Counted from the first letter of the stretch, positions 11,189 to 22,406 are shown. The stretch is 61,493 bases of DNA from Chromera velia (GCA_018398765.1 JAHBMJ010004287.1:1-61493), one strand, 5' to 3'. Program-made: numbers and translations. The notes: generated by a model from the letters alone, not told the origin.

Positions 11189-11569
11189 CTGTAGACGCAC
11201 ATCCAGCGGGACGAGTCATTACGTGCCCCGGAGGAGCCATGGAGTTTACAGCGTCGGCGGGGAGCCCTTCAACCCGACAAAGAATGAACCAGGTGCTTCC
11301 ATCTCCCATTTCTCTCCGTGTTCTTTGTGCTCGTTTTCGCTCTTACGCTCTCCAGCTTCCGAGGGGTGCAAACGCTCGTATCAGTAGCTGCATCGAAAGA
11401 CGGGCAGCGCTAGCACCTCCCTGTGAGAAACGGGTGTCTTGTCTCTTTTTGGTCATTCCTGAGTCAAGCAAACTTGTTTGTCTGCGTCTTTGTTTTCTGC
11501 CAATCATTAGTAAGTCGATCTCTCTCCAGACAAAGAGAGATAGATGGAAAGAAAGAAACAAAAAGAAAG

Positions 11570-11600
<31 letters not shown>

Positions 11601-11611
11601 TGGAAAGAAAG

Positions 11612-11666
<55 letters not shown>

Positions 11667-14600
11667 TATGGAAAGAAAGAAACAGAGAGAGAGAGAGAGA
11701 GAGCGCGAGAGAGAGAGAGCGAGAGAGAGAAAGAGAGACAGCAAAAGAGAGAGGACCCCGAGTGAGGGAAGGAAAGGGGGACTGGCAGAAGAATGGAGAA
11801 TCCGCAGAGAAATAGGGTGGTGCATTGGCACAGTGTAGGATCATCATGCCGCGCAGTCGTTTGCCTGCCTTTGTCGATCCTTTGTGAGGCCCGACATTGG
11901 CCAAGGAAAGCATTGAAGTGCACTGACGTCTCTTGTTTCTTTTTTCTTTCCTCTCTCTCCTCTGCAGTCGTCGGGAAGGGCGAATTCCGATTTGGTTCGG
12001 AGACAGGTGGGTCTTTGGGTCTTTGGGTCTTTTTCTTTTTTAGGGTGTGCTTGAAGGTTGAAGAGACAGAAAGAGGAGTATGTAGATGGAGGGATCGGCT
12101 GGTCCTTGTGGAGGGCAACAGGGCAGGCAGACTGACAGCGACCATCGTGGGTGTGAACAGAAAGACTGACTGAAGGCTGCTCTGTTTCTTTTGCACTCGC
12201 TTGGCATTCCCATGTGTGGACTCAACGCTTTTTTCCATTCATCCATTCATTCATTCATTCATTCATTTTGAGAGAAGCGTTTGTAACGGAATCAAGAAGA
12301 CGGGAACCAAAAAATCGGCACGCACGTTATCGTCCGCCTTTCTCTGTCTTTCCTCAAAAAGTGTACATCGTGGAAAGAAAAGGTTTGATGTTTCTTGGCA
12401 GGAAGATACACTGCGTGCTCCTTCTTGTCTGCTCCTTTCTCGGTTCCCTTGCAGAGCTGATTCACAGTTGGGATCTTCACGTTCGGCCTGCAGTCACAGG
12501 GGCAGCAGAGGACCAGGCTCTGCGAATGGGGGAAGGGGGAGGGGGAGCTGTTGCTCTTCCAGAGTTCAAGACTCTTCTGGAAAAGAGCGGGGGGCTTTGT
12601 GGGTCCTCGGGAAACACTGGGTGGTTCAAGAGCGGGGACATGAGTAACCCCGCGTGGAGGGATTGGCAGTCCGAGACGGCGGGGGGGCTCTTCAGTGTGT
12701 CCAGAGAAGGGGGGGAGACGGCGTCAGGCGGCCCGGGTAGTTTTGCATGGTCAGTCAGTCATTCAGTCAGTCTGGCTGTGTGTCCAAAGTTCCGTCTAGC
12801 TCGTCTAGCTGCTGCTGGACTTCTGCTGCCCGTGAAATCAGAGGGCCGCCCAATTCTCGAAATTTCAAGTGCTTTTAATTGGGAGGGAGAGATCGGTCGG
12901 CGCGAAAGAGGAACGCCTACCTAGCATGTCTTCGAACCGGTGAAAAGTTGTCTGTATGTGCCAGAGAGACAAAAATGGACGATCGATTGTTGTCGCTCTG
13001 CAAGTCTGCATGTGGATGGGGGGAGTGTCGGATCAATTCGATGCACAAAAAGAAAGAAGAGGTCCATGCAGCCAGCCAATGTGGGTCTCCTCCCATGCAT
13101 GGGTTCCGATTTCGTTCTCATGTCGTCTTCCTATCCGCTCTTCTTCCTTTTTTTGCATCTCTGCATTTCTTTTCATTGTGAATGGACGCTTGAACGGATA
13201 ACTGGTTGTGCCGATGATACGAACAACTGTTTGCATCTGCATTTATTTCAGGGTGGATCTCCGAGAGCTTCTCTCTGCACCCGGGCCCACTGCGGGACCC
13301 TCGTCCTCCCCTTCCCCCCCTCCTGCCTCCTCTTCCCCCTCTGCTGGAGAGGGGAACGGAAAAAGACTTCTGCAAGGCTCCAGTTCTTCAGTCACCTCTG
13401 AACGGAGTGCAGTGCTGGAGGCTGAGGTCGATACAGAAGGAAGAAGGAGAGAAGTTTTGAGGCCTCTTGCAGTGGAGGATGGAGCGTCAATTTCCGATCC
13501 TGTCCCTGATTTCTTGGTGGTGGCTGCAGGGGTGCAGGCAAGCCATAACCAGACGGAGGGCAGGGTATTAGGTCTAGCGCAAGAAGCGGTTGGAAGTAGA
13601 GGAGAGTGGAACGAGGAGCCCAGTGAGCCTTCATTTCCTCATCTGCCCAGTGAGACCGTTTCACCCCTTCCTGCCGACGCGTCCTCATTTTGGTCGTCGC
13701 CCTCTTCCTCTTCCTCCTCCTTATCCGCTCCCTCTCCTCCTTCTGTTTCAGCTTCTGCGCCTTTCCCATTGAGTGAAGCAACGGAGATGACAGAGAGAAG
13801 GCGAAGCTTGAGAAGTGTTCCCAAAATGCGAACAGGTTCGGGTTGGGGAGGCACAAGAGAGAGTCCACAAGACTCTGGGGGAGGACGAGAGGAGGCAGAG
13901 TCAAATCGAGACCGGGCGCAACGCCTTCTCAGTGAGGGCCTCGAGGAGTCCTCCCCTGCCTCCGCGACTGCCTCTGCCTCTTCGTCCGTGAAAGAGAAAG
14001 AAAGGGAAAGACTGCTGACTGAAGTGCCGAACTCAGCCGTCGGACCCGCCAGATGGCCCGTTGTTGGCGGGAAACACCCGCCTGTGCGCGCCCGGTGGGT
14101 GAGTGGGTGCAAAGCCGTGCAGCGAAAGAACTTCAGGGAGGCAGAGAGAGAAGACAGGGATGGAAAAGAGAAGAGCGTCCATCCATTCATGTGTTCGTTT
14201 TTTTGTTTAAGAAGCATCGGCAGAACAAAGTAGACTTGAGGAACCTTTGTTTTTGTCGTATTGTCTCCTGATCGTTTTCGTCTGACTGATGTTAGAAGCA
14301 ACGAAAAAGGCAGGCTCGTCTGACTGATGTTAGAAGCAACGAAAAAGGCAGGCTCGTCTGACTGATGTTAGTAGCAACGAAAAAGGCAGGCTCGTCTGAC
14401 TGATGTTAGAAGCAACGAAAAAGGCAGGCTCGTCTGACTGATGTTGGTAGCAACGAAAAAGGCAGGCTCGTCTGACTGATGTTAGAAGCAACGAAAAAGG
14501 CAGGCTCGTCTGACTGATGTTAGAAGCAACGAAAAAGGCAGGCTCGTCTGACTGATGTTAGAAGAGACGAAAAAGGCAGGCGCCAAGGCAGAGCGAGGGC

Positions 14601-15388
14601 AAGGCGGCTGGTCTGCATGGGCGATGCTAAACATCTCTCGAGTGTCCGTTCCGAACCCTCCCCTTTCGTGTATGGCTGTACCAACGTACAGAGCACACAC
14701 GTATTCGTAGGCGTGGTTTTTAGGGGTGTGGTTTTTGCCTGTTGTTGATCGCCAATTGTTGATGTTTGCGGATCAAGGTGCTTCTTTTATTAATATATGC
14801 ATGAAGGAAGTGTGTGTGGATTTAAGAATGGACTGTGCGTGCAGATCTGGTGCCTTCTTTGCAAAGGGCAGATTGAAACTTCGGGTGCTTTTTGGACCGG
14901 GAGGAAAGTCGGCGCACGAGGCGGCACACGAGTTGCACTCTTCGTTTCCCTTCATTCCAAAGGCGTTGGGGGAGGACGAAGAAGGGGGGCTGGGTGCAAA
15001 CGGCGAATTCCCAGTGTCATCTGACCAGGCAAAGGACGTAGTTGGGAAAGAGGAACAAAGAATTGCAGAGGGTGGAATCGTGCAAGGGTTTTTGGGTGTG
15101 GCAATGCACTGCAGCCTTTGGGGGTCCTCGAGAGAAGAGACGGGGAGTGGAGATGACTCTTTTCTTGAGGGGGAAGGGGAGGAGGATGCGGACGAGACGG
15201 CAGTCATCTGGTTGGTCAAGTCAGAGGAGGGTTTGAAGCCAGAGGAGTGGTCGAAGACTGCGGGACTGGAGGGATGGCACCTCTGCAGTCTGCATTTGAT
15301 AGATGCGAGGGAGGACGGGCAGAATGAGGGGGGACTCGGATGGCTGACGGTTCATAAGATCACTGTTGAATCGTTGTCAGCGCAGTGA
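8330..15388 (+). CDS. Nine-exon gene, 980-aa protein with paired hydrophobic segments, family unknown
   Basis: Exons, from splice signals and phase: 8330-8437, 8862-9753, 10131-10180, 10552-10625, 11195-11292, 11968-12006, 12455-12749, 13252-14094, 14845-15388. All introns are GT-AG, every junction keeps frame, and the model ends at TGA. Residues 1-310 are Gly/Ser/Arg-rich and probably disordered, with a Gln patch. Residues about 312-337 (Cys/Gly/Phe/Leu-rich) and 351-371 (WGSLNLLLGCFTLATMEMTV) are hydrophobic, joined by a short basic loop, suggesting a membrane hairpin. A better-ordered part follows (GVYSVGGEPFNP, GKGEFRFGSETELIHSWDL), then a Ser/Pro-rich region in exon 8 and an acidic C-terminal domain in exon 9. 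I do not recognise a family. Donors of exons 2 and 8 (GTGGGT) are the weakest. Confidence 0.65.
8612..8656. repeat. (TG)n(CG)n microsatellite in intron 1
   Basis: Alternating purine-pyrimidine tract inside the first intron of the nine-exon gene. Such tracts can adopt Z-form DNA; no function is claimed here. Confidence 0.9.
11052..11190. repeat. (TG)n microsatellite abutting a 3' splice site
   Basis: The TG tract, broken by several GTAAGTG interruptions, ends only a few bases before the acceptor of exon 5 (exon starts at 11195). It takes the place of the usual pyrimidine tract. The interruptions themselves resemble 5' splice sites. Confidence 0.85.
11530..11750. repeat. GA-rich/(CA)n microsatellite in intron 5
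   Basis: GAAA, GA and CA runs within the intron between exons at 11195-11292 and 11968-12006. Open frames across it on both strands are repeat translations. Confidence 0.9.
14280..14583. repeat. Eight-copy 38-bp minisatellite in intron 8
   Basis: Unit GTCTGACTGATGTTAGAAGC followed by AACGAAAAAGGCAGGCTC, 38 bp, starting at 14280, 14318, 14356, 14394, 14432, 14470, 14508 and 14546. Copies differ by only one to four bases (GTAGC in copies 3 and 5, GAAGAGACG in copy 8), so the array is young or homogenised. It lies wholly inside the intron between exons 8 and 9 of the nine-exon gene. Confidence 0.95.
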
Positions 15389-17097
15389 GAGAGAGAATCT
15401 CAGAAATTCATACAACTTCGGCTATTTCCGCGGGGAGTGCATGTGGTTAAATGATGTTAAATGCTTCCAACTCAATCTGGTTCCAACTTTATATTCTGAA
15501 CTTATCGCCACGTGTAGTGATGCCTGCAATAAAAATACTAAACCATCACGATCTGTTTTTTAGTTTAGTATCTTAGTCTAGTAGTATATCTAAACTCTTA
15601 TTCTAGATATATATATATATCATACTGTCACTATATAGTACTATGAATAAATCAATGAATGTCGAAGCCCTCAGGCTGCTCGCTAACAAATAATTGGAAG
15701 GACTGATGGGAACAATGAAGATCGGTTTCCTGTTCTGCAACTTTATATTTTCGGAAAGATTCCCTGGCAGAATCCCCACTTGGTGTACTCTAGTGGACTT
15801 TTCGAGCTGCTTACTGGTAAACACGTGCTGCCAGTGTCTCCTTTATAATTGGTTAACAGAAAGGCTGGAAGGAGTAAACATCCTGAGTCTTTCTGTGATG
15901 TACTGAAGATACGTTATGATACAAATGGTATCTCCATCCTGAACTGTTGGTTCACGTCCAAACTTGTTCAGGAAGGAAATGTCGTCGAGAACTTTTGAAG
16001 CGCGTTGATGATTTCCGATTTCATATTATCGAGCAGTAGATGTTTGCTGTAAAGCCAGCCTTGAGACGCACGAGCTTCCGATCGAGTAAAATTTAAATTA
16101 ACCATGTTTGTGTTTATGATGAAAAAAGGAAGAATGAGGAGTTAATTATGTACTCAGGAGTATGAAAATCTAAAACCCGTCTGAGTGCTCAAAATGAATC
16201 AAGTGAGACACCAGAGCAAATTAAGGACATGATAAACAAAATATAAAAAAATGAAGCATCATCAAAGGTCAGAAATGTGCGGAAGATATCGATCGGAGGT
16301 CTTATTATAAAATATCTTAAATCTGATGACATTCTATGATATTTGAAGACATCCAGAGACCGTATGAGATCCGTGAGAGATTCAAAAAAGAATGAAGCGC
16401 ATAAAAAACGTTGAGATTCGATTATCTGCATATGCATGAGATTCGCTGTACGCTACTGCATGTATGAATATGTATGAATATGCATGAATTAGCATCAATT
16501 AAATGATTGCGTGTTCCTATGCGTTCCAGATATGTTATCCGGGGGGCACGACCTAAAAAAACCGTCGCAAAGGCATGCACACAAGGGTCACTGTGCTCCT
16601 ACAGAATCAGGATGAGTTTCTGAACAAGGATCAGTTTTCAAAAATTTTGTACGGGTTCAAAAGTTGGTTGTAAGTGTAAAAACCTGAAAAAGACAAACTA
16701 GTCGCGCGCGCCAACAAACAAAAAAAAAATTAACGTACGAAAAAAAAAAAATATATCGGAGGTCTTATTAATCACCCAGAGATCAGAGAGCTATCCTTGC
16801 AGAGACATGCAAGAATTAATGCGCACGAATCGCACAAAAGAAACGCTGAGATTCATCAGATCATGTCAGATCAGCGCTGAGTTGCAGTGCTGAGTCTTCT
16901 GCACTGGCATTTCGTTCATCATGCCTTAACACCCTCAGTGTGAGAGAGTCTGAGATAGAGAGAGTTACCACTCGCCGGAATTGAAACCGTCAGAGCTTCC
17001 CGCTACCGTGTGAATATTGGGAGACGGCAAATTGAATTTTGGGTGCACATTTCAAACGTCTTTGTTGCCAGAGGTCTGAGGGATTCCAGGACGCCAA
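15389..17097. other. AT-rich spacer with two degenerate related segments
   Basis: AT-rich DNA between two plus-strand genes. Segments near 16280-16440 and 16750-16870 share words such as ATCGGAGGTCTTATTA and GAGATTC in the same order. Read on the minus strand both give a peptide with ESQRF and IRPPI motifs, so they may be decayed copies of one element. TA repeats occur near 15606-15621. No intact gene was found. Confidence 0.45.
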
Positions 17098-18636
17098 ATG
17101 CTGCGATTTATTTTCGCCTGCGCTCTCGCAGGCAGCCGTGCTTTCCTTTTGAAAGTCCTTGATGGTAACAGCCGCTTTCTGTTGCTTCAAAAACGTCCTA
17201 TACAGCGTTCTGCCGTCTCGGCCTCGAGCTCTGCGGCCGTATCCGGGGACAAATTTGACGTTGGGGCTGAAATCACCTGGAAGAGGTCGTGTACATCTGA
17301 TCTTTTGGGGCCATCTTTCTGCCGAGGGGCCGTCGTGAGTGATGGCCCCGTCTGACCGGAGGGACAGAAGAGCCGGCCGTCTCCGTCTCCGTTGAGAGTG
17401 CGGCCAGTCTGGAGGACCAGGAGACGGCACTGCAACCCCTGTTGAGCCGAATGAACGCGGCGCCGTTCGGTGACCAATTCGAGACGCGAGTGGACCCCAA
17501 GGTCCGAGATGCGCTGCAACTGCAGGTAGAGAAAGGAGCATTTGGGCTGGAGGGGCTGAGGCCGGACGGAGTGCTCGGACGGGTGCTTCGGTCAGTGGAG
17601 AGGCAGATGTTTGGTTTGGACAGTGCAGGCTGTCTCTCGGCATCTCTGTACAGTTTGAACGCCTACCGGGAGGGCGGCTTCTTCAAACCGCACAGGGATA
17701 CATACCAGTTGTCTCCGCCCGGTGCGGACAGAGACGCTAAGATGGTGGGCACGCTCGTAGTGTTCTTGCCATCCAGATTTGTGGGGGGGGAGCTCGTAGT
17801 ACAGTCGGAGTCAGGCGCGATGACAAGCATTCCCAGTTTGCTATGCGGGGAATCAGTGAGAGACGGGGGGAGGAATGCACCCTTAGAGTGGGTGGCTTTT
17901 TTCGGAGACGCTGTACACGAGGTACGTCGGCCCAAGGAGCTTCTTTTAAATCTAACTGCCATTTTGTAATTCGAGTGTTAGAAGAACACGTAATTGGTTC
18001 TTGTCGTGCAATTTTAAGTGGAACTATATCCCTTCTAGCTTCGGAGATGCCTTCATGTATCAGTTCGGTGCCACACGTCGCTCTTCTATGGGCGCATGCT
18101 GCATGCCCCACTGGCCATCTCCACGTGACACAGATGCCATTTGAGTGCACGTCGGCTTTTGGTCCATCCGGATGTATCAATTTGCATGCATTCCTGTGCT
18201 GTTGGCGCCCAGGTCGGCCGCGTGCGTGGGGGCGTCCGTCTGACGGCAACGTTTACTCTTTGGAAAACCATTGGAGAGAGTGACGCTGCAGAGAGGGAGA
18301 CGGGGACCTCTCCCTCGAGTGAAGCGCTGACGAAATTCTCCAACAGCCTCCGGAGCTTTGCCTCAGCCAGGAAAGCGGGGCTTCATGACCGTCCATTTCT
18401 GTTGTGGGACTGCGTGCATCTCTACTCGGAGGATGAGGTCAGAGGGAGAGTCAGTGGAAGGAAAGAACTCGAGGAAAGCTGAGGCAGGGTGAAAAAATGC
18501 ATGAATGAATCTTTGAATGGATCAACGAATGAATGGTGAATGGATGAGTCAATGAACAAATCAGTGGAAGGAAGGAAGCGAAGCGAAGAAGAAAGAAAGA
18601 AAGAAAGAAAGAAAGGGAGGATAAAGAAAGACAGGC

Positions 18637-18667
<31 letters not shown>

Positions 18668-19971
18668 ACGGAACGAAAGAAAGAAATCAAGAAAGAAAGA
18701 AAGACAGACAGACAGACAGACAGACAGAAAGACAGAAACGCAGACAGGAAGAGAAAGAAAAAAAGGGTCAGACAGATATCCAGAAAAGAAGGAAGGAAGG
18801 AAGGAAGGAAGGAAAGAAGGAAGGGAGGAAGGACGAACGAACGAACGAAAAATGAATTGATGAATACATGAAGGAACGGAATGTGAAATAATTGTCTGGT
18901 TGAATGAAGGGAGGGTTGAAAATTTGAATGAAAGAAAAGATAGCGCCTGCATGCTCTTTTTGCAGATGCCAAGCAAAGAAGAAAGTGGAGAGGCCGAGCC
19001 GTCGTTTGAGTCTCGTTTGAAGGGAGGGGATGCAAGCGTGGCAGCGGCAGCGCGAAAAGCCGGCCTGATTCCGCGTCTTTTCAAGGCCGTGCGAATCAAC
19101 ACAAAATCGGAAGGGGACGAAGTCCCAATCTACGCGGTAGTCGAAGGAGAGGTGTTAGTCAAAACCTGGGAACCTGTTAAGGGGGACCAGAGGGAAGATG
19201 GTAACGTGCAAGTCCCCGACTTCAAAGGCCTGGATTGGCTCATAGAGGATGCAAGAAGAACAGAGAAGAAAGAGTCTCGGGAAGGACTCAGGTTCGTTCT
19301 CCATTGCAGCTACCGCTGGCCGGGGTAGGGCCACAGTCTACTTGGTCATCCAATTGAAATTCCATTTTTCCTGCTTGGGAATATGTTTTTGCATGCGTCA
19401 AGACCCTTAATCTTTCCCACTCATGCGCTACCACAGATCGAACTGTCGGGTCTGTTCGATCGATTCGACAGGAAGCTGCTGACAATGATTGCTTCCTGTA
19501 TGTCTGAATCTAGAGCGAACGCCCTGACCGATCCTCAGAGGTGCAGCGTGTCTGCCTGCCTGCCGAGCTCAATCATGCCTGCTGCCTACCTGCTTCAGAC
19601 TGCCTGATTGCCTGCTTGCCGAGGTAACTCGTGCCTGGTTATCTGCCTGCAGGTATTTGGACCCATGCAGGGAGATTGACTTCCTTCCCCAAGACGATTC
19701 TGTTCGCACAATCGCCTTTTCGCTTCACAGGGGAGTTCGTTTGAGTGTCAAGAGGGAGGACGAGCCCGGAGGCGAAAAAGGGTGAGGGACATCCTTTCAT
19801 ACGATGAGGATGTTCATACGGGCAACTCTTGTCTCATCTACTCCGCTCAGGTGTACATCAAATGGCTCATGGTTCTCGAGCTTTCTGAAGAAAAGAAAAA
19901 AAAAACGTCCCGTCTCCGTGGAAAAGAGCAGGAAAAGAGGGATTAAGGGCAGGAAGGGCAGGGGTGGATAA
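17098..19971 (+). CDS. 2-oxoglutarate/Fe(II)-dependent oxygenase, seven exons, 535 aa
   Basis: Exons: 17098-17334, 17421-17921, 18213-18437, 18966-19291, 19472-19540, 19653-19781, 19851-19971, all GT-AG and in phase. The catalytic fold shows FFKPHRDT (metal ligands His170 and Asp172), MVGTLVVFLPS, GGELVV, then WVAFFGDAVHE with the distal His245. The 2-oxoglutarate-binding Arg (about 255, GGVRLTATF) falls in the next exon, confirming that junction. These are the hallmarks of prolyl-4-hydroxylase-type oxygenases, which use iron, oxygen and 2-oxoglutarate to hydroxylate a protein or small molecule; the substrate is not predictable. The N-terminus (MLRFIFACALAGSRAFLL) is signal-like. The last exon encodes a Lys/Arg-rich tail and is the least certain, as are the short first intron and the acceptor at 19472. 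Confidence 0.7.
18575..18845. repeat. GAAA/GACA/GGAA microsatellite in an intron
   Basis: Runs of GAAA, CAGA and GGAA inside intron 3 of the oxygenase gene. The long frame on the opposite strand is a translated repeat. Confidence 0.9.
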
Positions 19972-21357
19972 CCGTTTCTGATGAAAAGAAAGAAAGAAAG
20001 AAAGCATTTGATGGTTTGTCAGGCAGGCAGATATGACAACAAGTATGATTGTGACCTTCTGCACGATCTCCTCGTTCTACGGGGAGCTTTCTTCTTCCCA
20101 CAGCAAGAGGAATGAACGGAGAAAAAAACCACTGCGAGAAAAGAACACCAGCTGAGTAGCAGCAAAAAAGGTGCGGCCGTGTAGCTTTTCAGTATCACGT
20201 ACGTCGGCTGTGTGCTACATCTATCCCGAAGCTTCCCAGGTACCCTCAGTGAGTGGCCTTTCTGCATTTGTGGCAGACATACACAGAGTACAGAGAGAGA
20301 AGTCATCAGTCCCCCCTTCTCCAGCGCAGCCAATAAGGCAGTAGAAGTTGCGTAGCATGCCATGCCATTGCGGCTGAAATGGCTCGACTGCCAACCACAG
20401 AGGAAGCTGACGAGTCAGAGACTTACAGGTGACTACGTAGCTGAAATTCCCCCGACGTCTCTGTCTCCCTCCCTGGAATGAACCCGACCCTGTGAAGACT
20501 GCAGCATGTCTGTGTGGTCTTCACGCAGTCAGCCAGCCCACTAGCTGGAGATCAAAAGATTTAAAAGTCTACCTCTCGTCCCCCGCCTCGCTGGTCGTGG
20601 CTTTGACACTCGGCTTCAGCCAGTGTTGTAAGAAAAGGAATTGGTTTTGTGTGCCGCCGCGGTGCGCCATTGGCGTCCCGTGGGGGCCCTCGGGATCTGT
20701 TACAACCCCCGTCTGAACATTTGGAGTGACGGACGCATGGGGCTTCCTCTTTTTATGTTTGTGCTGCAAGTGCCTGTACATGCATGAATGCTGTAAATAC
20801 CGGTCTATGGACAATGTGCTAGACAATGTGCCTGTTGCAGAGGCTGTACTAGGGGCTATAGCGATCCGGCCTACCATTTGGGGTGACCTAGAGCCTCAGG
20901 GTGACTATAGTTGAATCAATTTGAATGTTGTATCTAGTGTTGTATATGATTCAATAATGATTGCACGTGATCGATACCAATCTTAGTATAAACTACTAGG
21001 AAGTTGCTCAAGCTCTCCTTTTTGAATGATTTTTGAATGACATCACTGACATTCTTTATTCGCATAATTTTTTTTCCAAGGTGCATATATATAATCATAC
21101 AACCTCCCACAGCTTTTGAAATACTACAATACTTGGCGCTTTTTTAGAATGGAACCTGCGAATTGAAACTTAGGGTCACCGCCGTGTTAGGCAATGCACT
21201 ATAGATAAAAAAAAAAGACTAAAAATTTTTTTTTATCTATTTTTTTATTTTTTTTTATTTATCACCCTCTGAACTAGACAGACATAAACCTTTGCAGAGG
21301 TAAATCTTATATCTTTATGCCTATAGCTATAAGACTATCTATAGGACGCCGGTGCGC
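19972..21357. other. 3' flank and AT-rich spacer
   Basis: The first 900 bases after the oxygenase stop contain GT/AG-like signals (for example near 20431) but no frame I could join with confidence. From about 20930 the sequence is AT-rich with poly-A/T runs and holds no gene. Confidence 0.45.
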
Positions 21358-21365
21358 ATAAGTGT

Positions 21366-21728
21366 CTAGGGGTAATTTTTTTTAAAAAAAAAATATGGTT
21401 TCTAGGGATTTTCCAGGGCAAATTTATTTTTTTTTTTTTTGCTTTTCAATGATGACCTCCATCAAGACATAACAACCATATGTAACACCTTGCAACACAA
21501 AAGCAACAGTTGTCTAAACAGTTATATAACATTCATTTATTATTATAATAAAGAAACAATAGTATAACAACACTTAAACACCACTTTTTGATTCGTGTAA
21601 CACATTAACAACACTAAAACAACATATTTTTTAGTTTGATAACAGAAAAAAAAAAAAAAAACAATTAAAAAAGCGAAAATAACTTTTTTTAAAAAAAATT
21701 TTTTCTTTTTAAAAAAAATTACCCCTAG
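21366..21728. mobile_element. MITE-like element 3, host of the retrotransposon insertion
   Basis: Both ends carry CTAGGGGTAATTTTTTTTAA in inverted orientation (left from 21366, right ending at 21728), about 23 matching bases. The left flank is ATAAGTGT (21358-21365). The right flank is AT at 21729-21730, then five bases and the LTR. Reading across the retrotransposon to its far side gives ATGAGTGT, one transition away from the left flank, i.e. a likely 8-bp target duplication. The interior is AT-rich with CAACAGTTG-like words also seen in element 1 and has no gene. The CTAGG ends shared with element 1 suggest a related family. Confidence 0.55.
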
Positions 21729-21735
21729 ATAAGTA

Positions 21736-22100
21736 TGTCACGCTCTTAGGAACTAAAGTGAGGACTTGACATACGACTTAACTTATCGAGCTTAACGTAT
21801 ATGGAGGAATCTGTCCATCAGACCTCCTTGTTCCTTTTGTATTGTTTTGTTTCAATCTTAATCAATCTTATTCTTTCTATGTATTGACTTGCATGCATAC
21901 ATGCTTCTGTATTTCTAAATTAATTCTTTTTCCATGAAACCTCAGGGCGTGGGTGACGCCGTAGCGGACGGCCTGGCGTCGGACCCTTGTGCCCGCGCTT
22001 TCTCAAGCACCGGCTCTACTGATTGCCCGGCGCTGCCCCTTCACCCGCTAGTTTGATTTGTGCGCACGGTGAACTAACTTCGGTGGAGCTTGCCGTAACA
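21736..22100 (-). repeat. 3' LTR (365 bp)
   Basis: On the element's strand it begins TGTTACGG and ends GCGTGACA, the usual TG...CA ends. It aligns with the other LTR over 365 bases without a gap, with eight differences. Confidence 0.95.
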
Positions 22101-22113
22101 CATCCCCCCTTCA
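22101..22113 (-). promoter_or_regulatory. Polypurine tract of the retrotransposon
   Basis: On the minus strand, GAAGGGGGGATG lies directly before the 3' LTR. A purine-rich tract at this place primes plus-strand DNA synthesis in LTR retroelements. Confidence 0.7.
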
Positions 22114-22169
22114 AAACTGACACGTCCCGGGTCAGCCCGAAGGTTCGGTACTGTTGCGAGATGCCTTTT

Positions 22170-22406
22170 TCAAAATCTAACTTTCACTCCTTCTGTTTCT
22201 CCCCTTTCTTTCCTATCTTCCGTTTCCTTCCCACGCAATGTCCTGCGTTTGTCTCTTTCAAAATCGGCCACTAGTTTTGGAGCCCCTGTATCCTTTGCTG
22301 GCAACCAAGCAAAGGAACCGTCGTTATAGGAGACTCGGTACTCGGTCTCCCCCTCTGTTTCTCTTGACGCCTGAATGCAAACTGGAACCACCCGGTGACT
22401 GACGCG
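22170..22406 (-). pseudogene. Chromodomain-like C-terminal tail of the integrase
   Basis: Downstream of a TAA at 22407-22409, the same frame continues with EYRVSYNDGSFAWLPAKD and then a Leu-Val-x-Asp-Phe-Glu-like ending. This spacing of Tyr-x-Val, an aromatic before Leu-Pro, and an acidic helix resembles the chromodomain that chromoviruses carry after integrase and use to choose insertion sites in histone-marked chromatin. The match is by eye and the aromatic cage is incomplete, so the call is tentative. Confidence 0.45.

Noticed and set aside
11351..11385. Extra small exon between exons 5 and 6 of the nine-exon gene
   Set aside because: Splice-like borders exist, but including it shifts the frame and leads to a stop in exon 7, while skipping it keeps all phases.
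11343..12238. Minus-strand open frames of 149-243 residues
   Set aside because: They cover GA/CA microsatellites inside an intron of the plus-strand gene and lack non-repetitive coding content.
13639..14301. Minus-strand frame of 220 residues opposite exon 8
   Set aside because: Shadow of exon 8, whose splice phases on both sides support the plus strand.
14280..14583. CRISPR-like array
   Set aside because: The 38-bp units are directly adjacent, with no spacers between them; it is a tandem minisatellite.
18422..19102. Minus-strand frames of about 200 residues, Phe/Ser/Leu-rich
   Set aside because: Opposite-strand translation of a GAAA-type microsatellite and of an oxygenase exon.
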